Shown here in pieces: positions 44,501 through 56,066 of a DNA stretch of 64,000 nt (position 1 is the first letter of the stretch; every line of letters begins with the position of its first letter). The translations under genes and the position numbers were made by a program. The stretch is from NCBI GenBank assembly GCA_016169945.1, contig JADLSH010000155.1:3231501-3295500 (forward strand). Reading direction: 5' to 3'. Under the pieces are notes generated by a model that saw only the letters and a list, made by a program, of their open reading frames with translations, ran no database searches and was not told the origin of the DNA. Source of the stretch: Trachythela sp. YZ-2020. Lineage: Eukaryota; Cnidaria; Anthozoa; Malacalcyonacea; Clavulariidae.

Positions 44501-47500
44501 TTTTAGGACTCGTTCTACTCGACAGAATGGAGCAGCAGTGTTAGAACCATGACAAAACCTCCAGGTAAATAGTCCTATTGCTAGATATATTACAATAAAT
44601 TTTAGTATAGTATAGTGCATTGAAGTACATTGCATACATTCAGTACAGTACTTACAGTACTCCACTGCGTTACATTAGTACACATAGGAAAAAATGGTAC
44701 GGATGCAGGACATGCAACCCATTCAGGACAAATCACAATACAATTCAGTGTAATAATGGCGAAAATGAAATTCTGTAAACGTAATATTTGAATGTTGAAA
44801 ACATTTCGGCTAAATTGTCATATACGGCGTGGTTATTTACAGTACGCTGCGGCCAACTATTGTTTGAATGAGAGTTGACTTACAGATATTTTTTGTATTT
44901 TGTTAGCATAGCCGATCTCAATTATATCTCCTTTTCTTTGTTCTTTGTAGCTCCAGTCATCTTAAAAATCAAATCCACTGCCCCAAAAGAGTATACCATA
45001 TCCTGGTCTCAACCATCTCTGCCTGGCAAGCAAACCATCGTGAAGTACCATGCAAAATACAGCGTATTGAATGGGTCCAGTAAAGCATTAGATATATCAA
45101 AAGAAGAGAAATCTATTGCTATTGATGTTGAATATGATAAACAGTACACGTTTGAAATACAAGTTGAGACAGAGGCTGGACGAAGTAATACAACGTCAGG
45201 ATCATGGTTATCTCATTCAAGTACAGTATATAATGTCAGGAGTATAATTGTAGTCTATAATCTCGGACTTGCTTTGCTCACCTTTCTACCAACCTACATT
45301 TTCTTCTGATCTCTTTATTCCATAATGTCTCCGACCGACTCTCTTTCATCGCTTCTTATTGCATGTCCATATTAACGAATGAGAACTATGAGAACCGTGC
45401 ATGCGCGATCAGAATTGATATATTACTATCACTGGTGGTCATGCGGGCATAGCGTTTGAATTTACAAATAGTTTACAAATGCTTCAAGACCGAAGAGGTT
45501 GGAAGAATATGGGAGAATCACCGCTGACGGTACTGGAGTATCGAAACGTTCGAGAAAATAATCTGTTCGGGGATTGCTTGATCATGTTCTTTTCTTAATT
45601 AGGGCTTAGTGGACCTCCATTGGATGTGGCTTTCAAATCCCGCGGTAAAACCTCACTGGAAATTTCGTGGAAACCTCCTGATGAAAGTTCGCGGAATGGT
45701 GAATTGACAGGATATCAAGTTTGTCTCTATTCCGGGAACAGTTCTCCTGAATGCTTGGTGCTTAAAAGTACTAAAATACTTTCACTTACGATCAATAATC
45801 TTCAATCTTCCACAAAATACTTTGTCACCGTCTCAGCGAGCACAAAAGTTGGTCATGGGAAGAAGAGTTTGGAAATCAGTAAAATAACAAATGGAGGTAA
45901 TTTCACTAATTAGCTACAATCACAAGTAGTTCGGAGAAGAACCCGTTGAGAGTAGCCAGATATTTGTGCAATTTGCAGTGGTTTCGTTTAAAGTTGCAGT
46001 CGTTTGGCCCAGCTGTGGGCTGAGTCGTCGGTTATATCTGCACCCGTATGTGTTTCTACACTGAATCTGTCTGCTGGCTACACAGTATAGCTTGGCCGGC
46101 CATGCTGTCTTGTCGCAGAATTCCGAAAGTGACGCGCCCCCCATATCATTCATCACTTAGTGACTTGTTCAGATTAGTAATTTGTTATTTCGGTATCATC
46201 CACAGAAAAGTATGTTCATATGAAACTGCCCCAGAAAGTAACGATTACGCGGTATACTCTACATTCATTCATCTGATGAATTTGGTATTTTTTATATTTA
46301 GAACCAGTGAATCCACTTACAACGTCTTATTACACTCTGACCTTAAACATACCAAAACCAGCAGAATATATCAAGTAAGTTGTTTTCGGTATGATTCACG
46401 GTCAAGGGATTTTAACATAAAATTTTCTAGGATGAAAAACTGCCTTCTGTACGTAGATGAAAAACTGAACATTGCAATTCAGAGCTCCTACGTCTCATAT
46501 TATATATACACATTGCTAAGTTGCTATATAGTAATTAGAAGATGCTCTAGCTGAGAATTTGCTCAAGGACGAGTTCAATATTTGAATGGATCATATAGAT
46601 GGATACAGGCTTGACTCACCTCCGAGCGTTCTCTTGACCTATTGAGAAAGCTCAACTCGCCTCCGAGCCTGCTCTAAATTTTCCTTTTGAGCAGGCTCAA
46701 CTCGGCTCCGAGCAGGCTCTTAACCTTTGAGCATGTAGGCTCTTGACATATTTTTTGAAGTTTGAATATTATCCCTATAAGAAATATGTGCTTATATCAA
46801 TGACTTGGCAAAGTCTGTATATACTTAACACTATATAAACTGCAAGTGTTAAAGTTCCTCATTCATTTTACGAAGGCAGTTTTCGGTTGTTAAACAGATT
46901 CCGAAGAATAAGGTCATCTTGAATTAGATGAATTTATAGATTTTGGCATTAATTACTACTACTCAATATTAAATGAGATCCTTTGCATACTAATAAATTG
47001 AGTATGTGCTCCCTTAAACTCCCTTATGCCTACCCCTTAAAATTCCGGGTCGATCGGTACCCACATTATTACTGTACATGTTTAACAGCAAATATCTCTC
47101 GTACTGTTAAATCCTTATATTGCACTGCTATGCATTGGATTGTATGATAATCTATACTGTAAATAAAATTCAATTTTCTTAATTTGTTCCTATTACATAA
47201 TAATTAATGATTTAGAGAAGTCATGGTCATCGTTCAAAGTACTGCAAGGAGTCCAATACGAAGCGAAGACATTACAACAAGCGATCTGAAACCTTACAAA
47301 GCAAACACGCAAGACCCTTATGTCACTGCTTTTTTGAAAACTGATGTTTTTCCCATGACGTTCGTGATCGGTGATGGCAAGAAGTATAATTCTGAAAAAG
47401 AAAAATACTCCAACCAACCTCTAAAACAGAATACGAGTTATATCGTATTCCTGAGATTTTTTGAAAGCCAGGTAAATAAGTAAGAAATTGGAGTTGTTCA

Positions 47501-48647
47501 GTAAGATCGATGGATCACTGAATAAATAGAAAGTGTGCAAATATTTGCTGAGGAATTAACTTCGTCGTATAGGTGTAGGTATAGGTATAGATTATAGGTA
47601 TATCTAATTATTACATTTTGTCTAGGATTCGTACTACTCGACCGAACAGAGTAGCATAGTTAAAACAATGGCAAAACCTCCAGGTAAATTACCCATATTT
47701 GCTTACAATATATTTTCCATTGCCTGAATAAAATTTTTATCTCTTTTCATTATTTGTATTTTTTTTCATTATTAGTCACAACGACACTACCTGTTGTCAA
47801 CTTGCCATCCGCCACTGCACCAGGAAAAACATTGTAAACTTTGTATTTTTTATAGAGGAAAGTGTGAATAATAAAAATTCAGAACAATCCACTGAGGATA
47901 AAACTCGTTTGGATCTCTTAATTCCATTGGTTATTTTGGCCGTATGTTTTCTGCTCTCACTTGGTGTGATCATATACCAACGTCGTTGTCTTCAAAATAG
48001 GAACAGAGAAGCGAGCAATAAACCCAAGGCATTAAAACAAGTTGGCCAGCAAAGGAAATTTGGTACGTATTCATCCTTTATCTGCACTAAGTTGTAATTC
48101 TCATTCGTAATTCATGTTTTCAAGAAGACGAAACACAAACTATATAGTTCGGTCTTATATACTGAATATCTCTTTCAGTTCGCAACTGTTTCGCGTACGA
48201 ACATACTTCATTTTGATCATGATCCCAATCAGAACCCTATCCAAATCCTGAATGTATGTTTGTGCGCGAAAATGTACGGGGGTAGGGTGGGGTGCATAGG
48301 AAAGTATCAATCGATGTACAAAATTGTAATCAAATTCTCTTAATCTTTTAGACTCTTTTCCAGAGTCTACAAATGGCAGCAAATACGCAAATGACAACGC
48401 TGTATATGAAACTCCTGATGATGTTATAGAAGCAATTGAACGAAATGAGGCTGGAACTGTACCAAAGATATCCAGAGAGCAGGAATCTTCGACCTACATG
48501 TCCTTGAAAGACAACAAAGAACCAGCGAACCTTTATCAGTCACTACAACCCCCCGGCACCAGCACTGATCCACATCATACTAAGAGGAGTGATCAGACTG
48601 TGGAATATCAAAATCCAGCATTTAACGCAAATTTCAGCGGTGATTAA
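38581..48647 (+). CDS. Multi-lectin FN3 receptor with ITAM-like tail (1211 aa, 17 exons)
   Basis: Exons: 38581-38641, 39764-40189, 40908-41216, 41626-41925, 42326-42612, 42849-42975, 43075-43359, 43862-43934, 44067-44322, 44507-44564, 44951-45220, 45603-45896, 46302-46374, 47216-47471, 47626-47683, 47856-48062, 48352-48647. All junctions are GT-AG and phases agree throughout. Protein: signal peptide (MSWLFHRWLLLYCISIMVV); beta-trefoil, ricin-like (about 22-162); SUEL galactose/rhamnose lectin (163-265); SRCR-like (266-365); F5/8C discoidin (366-503); FN3 (504-598); RPTP-type module with TFVIGDGKEYNS (599-727); FN3 (728-817); FN3 (818-915); second RPTP-type module (916-1044); TM about 1065-1085; 126-residue tail with YAND, YETP, Y1162-MSL-x9-Y1175-QSL (ITAM-like) and EYQNP. 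No kinase or phosphatase. It looks like a surface recognition receptor that signals through recruited SH2 proteins; ligand unknown. The beta-trefoil and SRCR calls are the weakest. Confidence 0.85.
43075..47683 (+). repeat. Intragenic duplication of a four-exon FN3/RPTP-type cassette
   Basis: Exons 7-10 (285, 73, 256 and 58 nt) and exons 12-15 (294, 73, 256 and 58 nt) match in order, phase and sequence: EPVNP in the 73-nt exons, MVIVQ...FVIGDGK in the 256-nt exons, and DS(F/Y)YSTE in the 58-nt exons. A relic of the end of a further FN3 exon plus its intron (45475-45580, like 35085-35200 of copy 1) lies in the intron before exon 12, so the cassette boundary can be traced. Confidence 0.85.
46570..46745 (+). 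repeat. Short minisatellite in intron 13
   Basis: Three to four diverged units around CTCAACTCG(C/G)CTCCGAGC(A/C)(G/T)GCTC. Confidence 0.6.
47776..47837 (+). other. Possible alternative terminal exon (soluble isoform)
   Basis: After an acceptor-like ttcattattag the sequence is open in the phase left by exon 15 and reads VTTTLPVVNLPSATAPGKTL, then TAA. Used instead of exon 16 it would end the protein before the TM segment. It does not keep the frame into exon 16. No poly(A) signal was noted, so it may be chance. Confidence 0.25.
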
Positions 48648-49359
48648 TTTAAGATAGAAAAGGTAGTTTGGCGACGAATGGGCAAACTATATATCCAATC
48701 GTTCATTGAGACCATGAACTAGTTTTTCAAACAATCTCTCCTGATCAGTAATAATCTTCAACTACTTATAAATTAAGCCTGATAATACAATTCACAATAA
48801 TATTTTGTCTTGGCCAGAAATCAAAGACATAGTCATTTCTTCAAATGGGCACAATTCTCGAACTGATAGTTAAGCACTACATAGTCCTAGACATGCGGGA
48901 ACAATTTAGAATAATTTCGAGATTACTGTAATGTATTTTACCGAGTTGAATTTGCTGTCATATGGATGGATGATGAACAGCCCACATTAGCGAAAGAAAC
49001 CATAGAATTGATATTATATAGTTGCACAATGTATATACAAATAGAAGTAAACTAACCGTGTCACTCCCACACATAACCAAATACATATGAGTTGTGTTGG
49101 AATGTTTTGTGTTGCACGCTCTTTGAAAATCTGGTTTTTGTAAAGGCGACAAAATTGTAACATTTATTTGCAACAATACAAAAGATGATTTCAAGGAATA
49201 TGTTAATTGAAAGTATCAACGCTAAGTGCCAGCACCTGTGACAACATACGTAACTGATTGTTCATTAACATGCGTTGAAATTAGGTATCATTTTGTTGCT
49301 TGTGTTACGTCATCTTAGATAATTTGTAGAAATCTGGCAACAGTAAAGAAGACGTATTT
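48648..49359. other. 3' flank of receptor copy 2
   Basis: Presumed 3' UTR and spacer. I did not find a canonical AATAAA close to the stop codon. Confidence 0.4.
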
Positions 49360-50580
49360 CGGAAATGGCAATTCGGAAATTATAAAGTAGTACTAAAAAC
49401 GAACTAAAAACTGTAAGTTTAAAAGCAACTGTGTTAAGCAAGAGCAGTATTATCCAGCGTAATCAATTAAGGTTGCCCTTTTGAAGCCAAAACTCAACAC
49501 CGTCAACCTCGGCATGTAAGCGCGAAAAGCATACAATGGACGTGCATAATAATGTAGAATTGGGACATGGAATTGATGGAAATGATGTTTTGCAAAATTG
49601 CACGAACAAATAGAAGCATTAAGAGACGCATAAAGACACTGCAACTGAGAAAGTGAGTAATAAATATGGATGCATAGTATGTAAATGTCTGAACTAAAAT
49701 ATGTAAGTAACCTTATACTTCAATGTAAACATAATCTTAAATTCTTGTCTCTCAGCAAAGTCAAATGCGGAAGTACATGTACACTTACGACCTATGCTGT
49801 GTCCGTTTACGCGAGATCAACGCCAAAATGTCGTCGCTATTTCATATATATTGTATGTCGATAATGGTGGTTAAAGGTAAGGCACTTTGGTGTTGTTGAC
49901 ATATTGTGGAATGCGAGTGGATGCCATAATATACCCTGCAAACGATGCTTTAAAATACAAGTAGATTAAATCAACAGATCGCTTTCACAAAGGCATTAAT
50001 TGGCCAATGTCTTAAATTCGCACTGGCGGTCTGGCTGCAATGCTTTCATCAATCTTATAGGCATAGCCTTTACCTTAGCTAGTTCACCTTGGTTATCGCC
50101 AGTCATGAAACAGTTTGATTATACAATAATACGTTTTACATTTTCATGGTCGGGCTACATGCATACATACATGACCGGCGGAATTTGAAACCGTGATCAA
50201 ATTTCCAGGACTTCGTACAGTATTTCGAGTTCACATATAGGACACATCAAACAAAAATTGCGAGAACAGCTATTATCGTATCGCGTACGCATTGCTTTAT
50301 ATGAACGAGTGGAACCGGACGAATTTGCGTACGGCTCCGAATTCTTCCCCTCTCGTGTAAAGGAAGTTGGTGATTCCATAATGTCAGTGCCTATCACAAT
50401 AACCAAACATGCTTCGGTGTCTTTATTAAGGTGACTTTCTATCTGCCAGAAACGTTTTCCCGACTATGCCTATAGTCTACATATACGTTTCTATAAGTCT
50501 ATATTGCTAAAACAATGAAATGCTTATCCAGTTTCAATTTTGAAATTCGATATAAAGGGCTCTACTTTTTCTTCGACATG
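49360..50580 (+). repeat. Receptor copy 3: truncated duplicate of promoter, exon 1 and intron 1
   Basis: This matches 38130-39370 of copy 2 and the equivalent part of copy 1 with scattered indels, then diverges near 50580. No beta-trefoil or later exons follow. Confidence 0.8.
49828..49876 (+). pseudogene. Orphan signal-peptide exon of receptor copy 3
   Basis: It encodes MSSLFHIYCMSIMVVK with the same phase-1 donor (gtaagg) as copies 1 and 2, but a 12-base in-frame deletion removes part of the hydrophobic core. No downstream exon is present, and the upstream octamer and TATA are degraded. It is non-functional unless spliced to something outside the duplicated block. Confidence 0.75.
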
Positions 50581-50736
50581 GCGAGTGTTATACGTCGTAC
50601 ATTTAGGAAAGTTGTGCGCATATCTCCACATAAAATGTTTTTCCTGTATTATGACACTACACATATTTAAAATTAACTCGACAAATATCAAAAGTCGGAC
50701 CTGAACAATGGTCACCACCCAAACATTTTTTTGGAA

Positions 50737-50780
50737 TGTACGGCCTTGAAGAGAGGTGTCCGTTGACAATGATTCGACTG
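50737..50780 (-). mobile_element. pogo-like terminal repeat (single end)
   Basis: Read on the minus strand from 50780, CAGTCGAATC...CGGACACC follows TA (50781-50782), the same type of end as at 27112. No opposite end was identified. It lies near the breakpoint of receptor copy 3. Confidence 0.5.
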
Positions 50781-50782
50781 TA

Positions 50783-51370
50783 GTATGAGGCTGGTTTAAG
50801 TGTTCATCTCCATTACTTTGCTCGAGATATTATATAATTTAATAATGCTTATTTGTTTTTAATTGTTTGACTTGCTTAAAATTTGGCGCCACATTGCGCC
50901 AAAAACTTTGCCTTTTTAGGAACACGTTCGGTATATGTTGTTATTCAATTCGATACATGTAAAATTCGACGTCGAAAGGATGTCGAACTTAAAGTCATTC
51001 GCTCGAATCTAATGCGAATTTTATTCGACACATGCCAGATACGACGTTTGGAAAAGGTCTAACTATGAGACAATACTACCTAGTTACGTCACGGTTAGGT
51101 GTATGGTAAGGGCTAGCTTTAGGTTCAGGATCATGTTTAGATTTGGCTCTGGATTGGCATTATGATTGTACTTATTATGAGATTGTTAATTAGATTTATG
51201 AAATAAATTATATTAATAATGAGCTGAGTGGTTTGTGTTTGTTTCTGGGGTCTGGACCCTAGCTTAGTGCATGCTAATGACGTTATTTGCATTCCTACCA
51301 CCCAGCACTCTGTAGCCCTTTCCTTAGTCACTAGAAAAATTTTTGGGCAGTTCACATCAAGATAAATGCC
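50783..51370. other. Intergenic, no gene recognised
   Basis: Short repeated words such as ATTCGA(T/C)ACATG occur at 50950-51040. Nothing else was identified. Confidence 0.3.
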
Positions 51371-52560
51371 TCGTTTATCAATCAATCAATCAATCAAATC
51401 GTTTATTAAAATATACATCTTGCAGTCAACGTGACTGAATTACATGTATACGATAAAGATACATTTATATAAAATATGTTTGTATGTTAAAGTTAATATT
51501 AAAACCTAACTATATATTACATTTAAAACACTATATATCTATTAAGAATCATACTTATTTACATAATTTGGTATAAAAGACGTTTTGTAGCGATTAGTGT
51601 TACATTTGGTTATACGAAAAGTTCTATGAGATCGCAAATGATTACATGTGCTATCAGTCCTATCAGGTAACAAACAAGCCAGTTTGTGATCGTTGTCCTG
51701 CACCATTTTTCCAAAGAACTTCTTACAGAGAAGTTCGCGTCTGTTATATAATGTTGGAATATTAGCTTCGAGAAGTGCATCATTATAATGTACAGCAGGA
51801 AATATGATACGCATTGCTCTTTTTTGGATACGCTCTAATTCCTCAGATAGATAATTTGGAAGAGCAGAATGAAATACTTGGCAGGAATATTCGAGAATCG
51901 ATCTTATTATTATGGAATAGAAGCAGACCAAATCTTTTGTGTCCACATCAGCCCGCTTGAGTTGCTTGAGAAGATACATGCGTTTTGCTGCTTTTTTAGT
52001 GATATCAATTATATGGTCATTCCATTTCAAGTCATTTCTTATCGTGAGTCCCAGGATTTTCACTTTTTGAACTCTTTCAACAGGTTATTCATTAATTTGA
52101 ATCACTTTAAACGTTGGTTTAGATTTTCTAAAACTTATAATAATTTCCTTACATTTCTTTGGATTTAGCATAAGTTTATTGTCTTTCGACCATTTAGCAA
52201 TATGATTGATTTCATGTTGTAAAGAACTTTCTTGATCCGGTAAGATGAATTCGGAAGTAGTGGTATCATCTGCAAACTTCCACATCAATGATTCATTTTC
52301 GCCAGTAAGTCCGAGATCATTAATCATGGCCAGAAAGAGCCAAGGCCGTAAGCAAGTCCCCTGCGGTACACCTGCGGGCACATATTTATAACTAGAAAGA
52401 CAATGACTGTGAAGCTTAACTCTTTGTTGCCGATCTCGAAGGAAATCAATGAGCCAGTTTATAGTAGTTTCTTCTACGATAACCAACGCCAGTAATCCAA
52501 GTATTACAAACTCTGCTCCAATTACAAGCACTGTTCCGGAGAATATCGAATCCAATGCTG
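51371..52560 (-). mobile_element. CR1/jockey-like LINE, 3' half, minus strand
   Basis: Minus-strand frames 52555-52085 and 52063-51542 encode RT from WLIDFLRDRQQRVKL through AGVPQGTCLRPWLFLAMINDL (block B), WKFADDTTTSEFI (block C catalytic Asps), LNPKKCKEIIISFRKSK, then ILGLTIRNDLKWNDHI and RSILEYSCQVFHSALPNYL. One frame change lies at about 52070. The 3' end is a TGAT-type microsatellite (caatcaatcaatc on the plus strand, 51378-51397), consistent with LINE reverse transcription priming. It is 5'-truncated near 52560, and resembles the LINE at 740-2967. Confidence 0.85.
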
Positions 52561-53129
52561 CTCAATTCGTCAACAATCCGAATGTAGTTCTAAATTCTTC
52601 CACTATTCAAGGAAGGTCGGCTCCGAATAGGGTTTTTTCGTGAAGCCTTGGCCCTTCAGCTTCGTCGTTGTCACCAACTCCGTTGTGTCAAGTCACCAAC
52701 AACAAACGCTGCCGTCGACAATTTCTACGCATTCGGAACAGCCCTAACCATCGCACGAAGTGCCGCTCTACGCGTCGGCTGGTTGTGAGAAGCCAATACA
52801 AGACGGTCTAGCTTCTTGGTCGTATCAATAACCTCCATTTTTCTCGCTTCCGGGCTCGAATCAACAAAATACTTCCAATCTGGAGGCAATCTTGGATTTT
52901 AAAACGTGTCGAACCCAAGCCTCTAAGGGTTCGCCGTACCCAGCCATATTGATTCGCTCACATCACGTACTGGTTCGCTCCGCCCTCAGCTTCATCATGC
53001 TGTTCAGGCAAACTCGGTGCCGTTTCAACCCTCGTTAGTGGGGCTACCTCACGCTCCGCCGCCGGTAACTGGTCACATCCTCCGGGCTCATTGCAGTCTA
53101 GCATGGCACAACTATTCAGCCATCCTAGA
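52561..53129. other. GC-richer unidentified segment
   Basis: More GC-rich than its surroundings. Conceptual plus-strand translation is Arg/Ser/Pro-rich with stops, and no family was recognised. It lies between two oppositely oriented LINEs and may be the remnant of another retroelement. Confidence 0.3.
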
Positions 53130-55140
53130 ACTTCTTGAAGAATATAGATTACCAACACCATTAAAACCTCTTTCATTAGAGGATTCGCCAAAGCTCTTGG
53201 AATTAACTGAGAAGAGAGTACAGAAGGTCTAGACTAAGCTCAATCCCTACAAAGCTTCAGGACCTGATGAAATACCTAATTGGCTATTTAACGAATACTC
53301 AGTCCTGCTATCATTACCCACTACCTATATTCTCAACGCTTTCTATTACGAAAAACGCTTGCTGTAATTTGGAAAATAGCTGATGGATTTGGAAAATACC
53401 AATTCCGAAAAAGATTTAAGACCTATATCACTCACCAAAGGTAACGGAAGAATATTTGGTCGAAGATTATGTTAAACCAGCTGTCTTGAAGGTAATTGAT
53501 TGTAACCAATATGGTGCGATCCCAAAATCTTCTAAGATAATGGCACTAATTAGTATGCTGCATAATTGTTACTAAAAACTGATGGAAACGGATCGACCAT
53601 TAGAACGCTTTTGTTTGTCTACCGTAAAGCATTCGACCTTATCGACCATAACATACTCATCGGCAAATTACAAAATTTAAACTTATCCAGAAGTATCGCA
53701 AATAGGATAATTGTTTTCTTAACCGATAGATACCAAAGACTCCAAAGAAAACTGTTATTCTGAATGGAGGTTGGATCCCTCTCGTGCACCACAGGGAACA
53801 AAACTCGGACCGTGGCTTTTCATCCTCGTCATAAACGACTTAGACATTGGAAATAACGAAATTTGGAAATACGTCGATGATACGACGACGTCAGAAATTG
53901 TCCCCAAGATACCACCAGTAATGCCCAGACTATTGCTAATAAAAACATGTCGTGGTCTTGTGAAAATAAAGTTCAATTGAACCCCAGAAAAATGTAAAGA
54001 ATTAAGAATTTCATTCTCTAGCCAATCTGCTAACGTCGACCATGCAGTTGTCGAAGTAGATGATAGGCCCTTCCCGATTATGCTAGTAAAACTGGCATTT
54101 TATGATCCTAGTAATGCTCGTTTTTTCCCAAAATTATGCTCAAATTATGCTGATCATTTTTCAAAATTATGCTCCTTTGGTTAAAAAAAATGCTTGGCTT
54201 TATTTAGAAGAAACACAAACAAAATAAGGCATATCGTGTACTTTTCGTTAACTAAAGGTCCATGCAAATATAATGTTTATACTTTAAATGTTAAAACTTT
54301 TGTGATGCCATCTTGTTTTTCTGAATTAACCAGTGCTTCCACTTTCAGATTTCTAATTCCGTATTATATGATAGTGAAAACGGACTTTATGAGGAAACAT
54401 AGTCTTTCAAAGGTCATTAAAACTGCATGAACACTATGAACACCAAAAACATGCAAAATTTTGCTTTTTAACAACCAAAAATGCAGAATAAAAAAACCCC
54501 GGAAAATGCTAAATTATGCTAGCCATTCTTTTAGAAAAATGCCAAAAATATACTCGTTAAGCCAAATTATGCTAAAAATTATGCTAGAGTAATCGGGAAG
54601 GGTCTAGTAGTTGACACGGTTGAACTGTTAGCTAGGAGCAACAATTACAAATGAGTTATCTTGGAATACTCACATTGAAAAAGTTACAAAGAAAACTAGT
54701 AAGGGACTACAGTATACTTTTTAATTCAGTTAAACGAGCAAGGCTACCACCTGAAGATTTGGCGCTGTTTTACATAATATGCATTAGATCGGTGATTGAC
54801 TACGCAATTCCTATTGTTTACCATTCCCTTCCACAATATCTAAATAATAATCACTTTCCATTATTACTCCAGGTCATGACTATCACACTGCTGCCGAAAG
54901 TATAAAAATAAAACCAATGCAGGACCATCACGAGCATTTATGCAATAAAGATAGGCAATAAATAATAAGATAGGCAATTAGGTAAACTGCTGGCAGAATG
55001 GCATGAATCAGATTATAATCTGAGAAATGAACGACGATTTAACGTCTCTCGGACCGACACAAACAGAACGATGAACACTTTATTTTTGCTATGAGTAACT
55101 TGACTAATAAAGTATACATTTAAATTGACCTTTTTCATTG
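53130..55140 (+). mobile_element. CR1/jockey-like LINE, plus strand, heavily decayed and interrupted
   Basis: Broken frames give LNPYKASGPDEIPNWLFNEYS, DLRPISLT, a block A remnant FVYRKAFDLIDHNI (53615-53660; the second residue is Tyr where Asp/Glu-Phe-Ser is usual), block B APQGTKLGPWLFILVINDL, and block C KYVDDTTTSEIV. After an inserted MITE (about 54066-54604) comes YHSLPQYLNN. It carries many stops and frameshifts. It belongs to the same general family as 740-2967 and 51371-52560. Confidence 0.8.
54066..54604. mobile_element. MITE of ~540 bp inserted in the LINE
   Basis: TIRs CCCTTCCCGATTA(TG)CTAG (54067-54086) and the complement (54584-54603) bound AT-rich sequence with many AATTATGCT subterminal repeats in both orientations. 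TAG on either side (54064-54066, 54605-54607) may be a 3-bp target duplication. LINE homology resumes beyond it. Superfamily uncertain (3-bp TSD would fit PIF/Harbinger or CACTA). Confidence 0.7.
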
Positions 55141-55245
55141 ACAAGATGACATCAAAATGTCGAGCTCTGTTAATATTTTGATAATTAATTCAGTGTTCTT
55201 TTTGTCTATTTGTGTTGTATGTTGTCCTTATTTATGTCGTAAACG

Positions 55246-56008
55246 ATGAGCCAAACCACGCCAGTTACAAAAGAAGTACTTGCTACTGTTCTAGACGAGA
55301 AATTGGATGAAAAATTCAAGCCAATCTGTTTGCTAATGGATAATTTAAAGGACAATGTAAAGGCTTTCTCAGTGACAAATTTTATGCGATTGCGAAGCGA
55401 ATGGAGATTGTTGAGGCTAAGTGTGATGAAGCCCTGACGGAAAACAAGTGTCTAAAGGATGAATTTTTTAGATTGTCTGCAATTGTGAAACAACAAAGCG
55501 AAGATATTAATAATATGGAACAATACTCTCGAAGGGATTGTGTTGAGATATCTGGCTTACCAGAAGAACCCGACGAAAACACAAATGCCTTGGCTATTTT
55601 GGTCGCCTCTCTGATGGGATTAAATCTTGAAGAAAAAGATATTTCCACAAGCCATCGCTTGCGAAGTCATACACAACAAAACCAAAGTTATAGCTCAAGC
55701 CTAAGACCAAGGGAGGGATCTGCATCAAACAAAGTAAACCCAGCTAATCAATTTCCTAAAGTCATTGCTTATTCGCAAGAAGGGGAACGAAAGATCAATT
55801 TTATCATGGTCGAAAATATCTAAAGAATAAATCAACGAAAGATATTGGTCTGTTACGATTTCCAGATAACGGAATTTTTATCTCAGAAGGTCTAACTCCC
55901 AAGAACAAGTCACTATTTAAAGATTGTCTGAAATTCAAGAAAGAAAATAATTATAAATTTATATGGACTCATAATGGTCGTATATACCTTGGGAAGGACA
56001 AAGATTGA
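55246..56008 (+). pseudogene. LINE ORF1 protein, frameshifted
   Basis: Overlapping frames encode an N-terminal region (VTKEVLATVLDEKLDEKF), a coiled-coil-like segment, NNMEQYSRRDCVEISGLPEE (typical of invertebrate LINE ORF1 RNA-binding domains), STSHRLRS, FPKVIAYSQEGERKINF, and after another frame change STKDIGLLRFPDNGIFISEG, then KFIWTHNGRIYLGKDKD and a stop. ORF1p is the nucleic-acid chaperone of the LINE downstream. Frame changes near 55410 and 55810 make it non-functional. Confidence 0.75.
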
Positions 56009-56066
56009 CCTGCACGTATCGTATCAAATCAACAAGACTTATAATGGACTAAGATAAGTACCAACA

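Noticed and set aside
46048..46554. 168-codon ORF with Cys-rich start
   Set aside because: It crosses the exon at 46302-46374 in another frame and extends through both flanking introns; it is a shadow of the receptor gene region.
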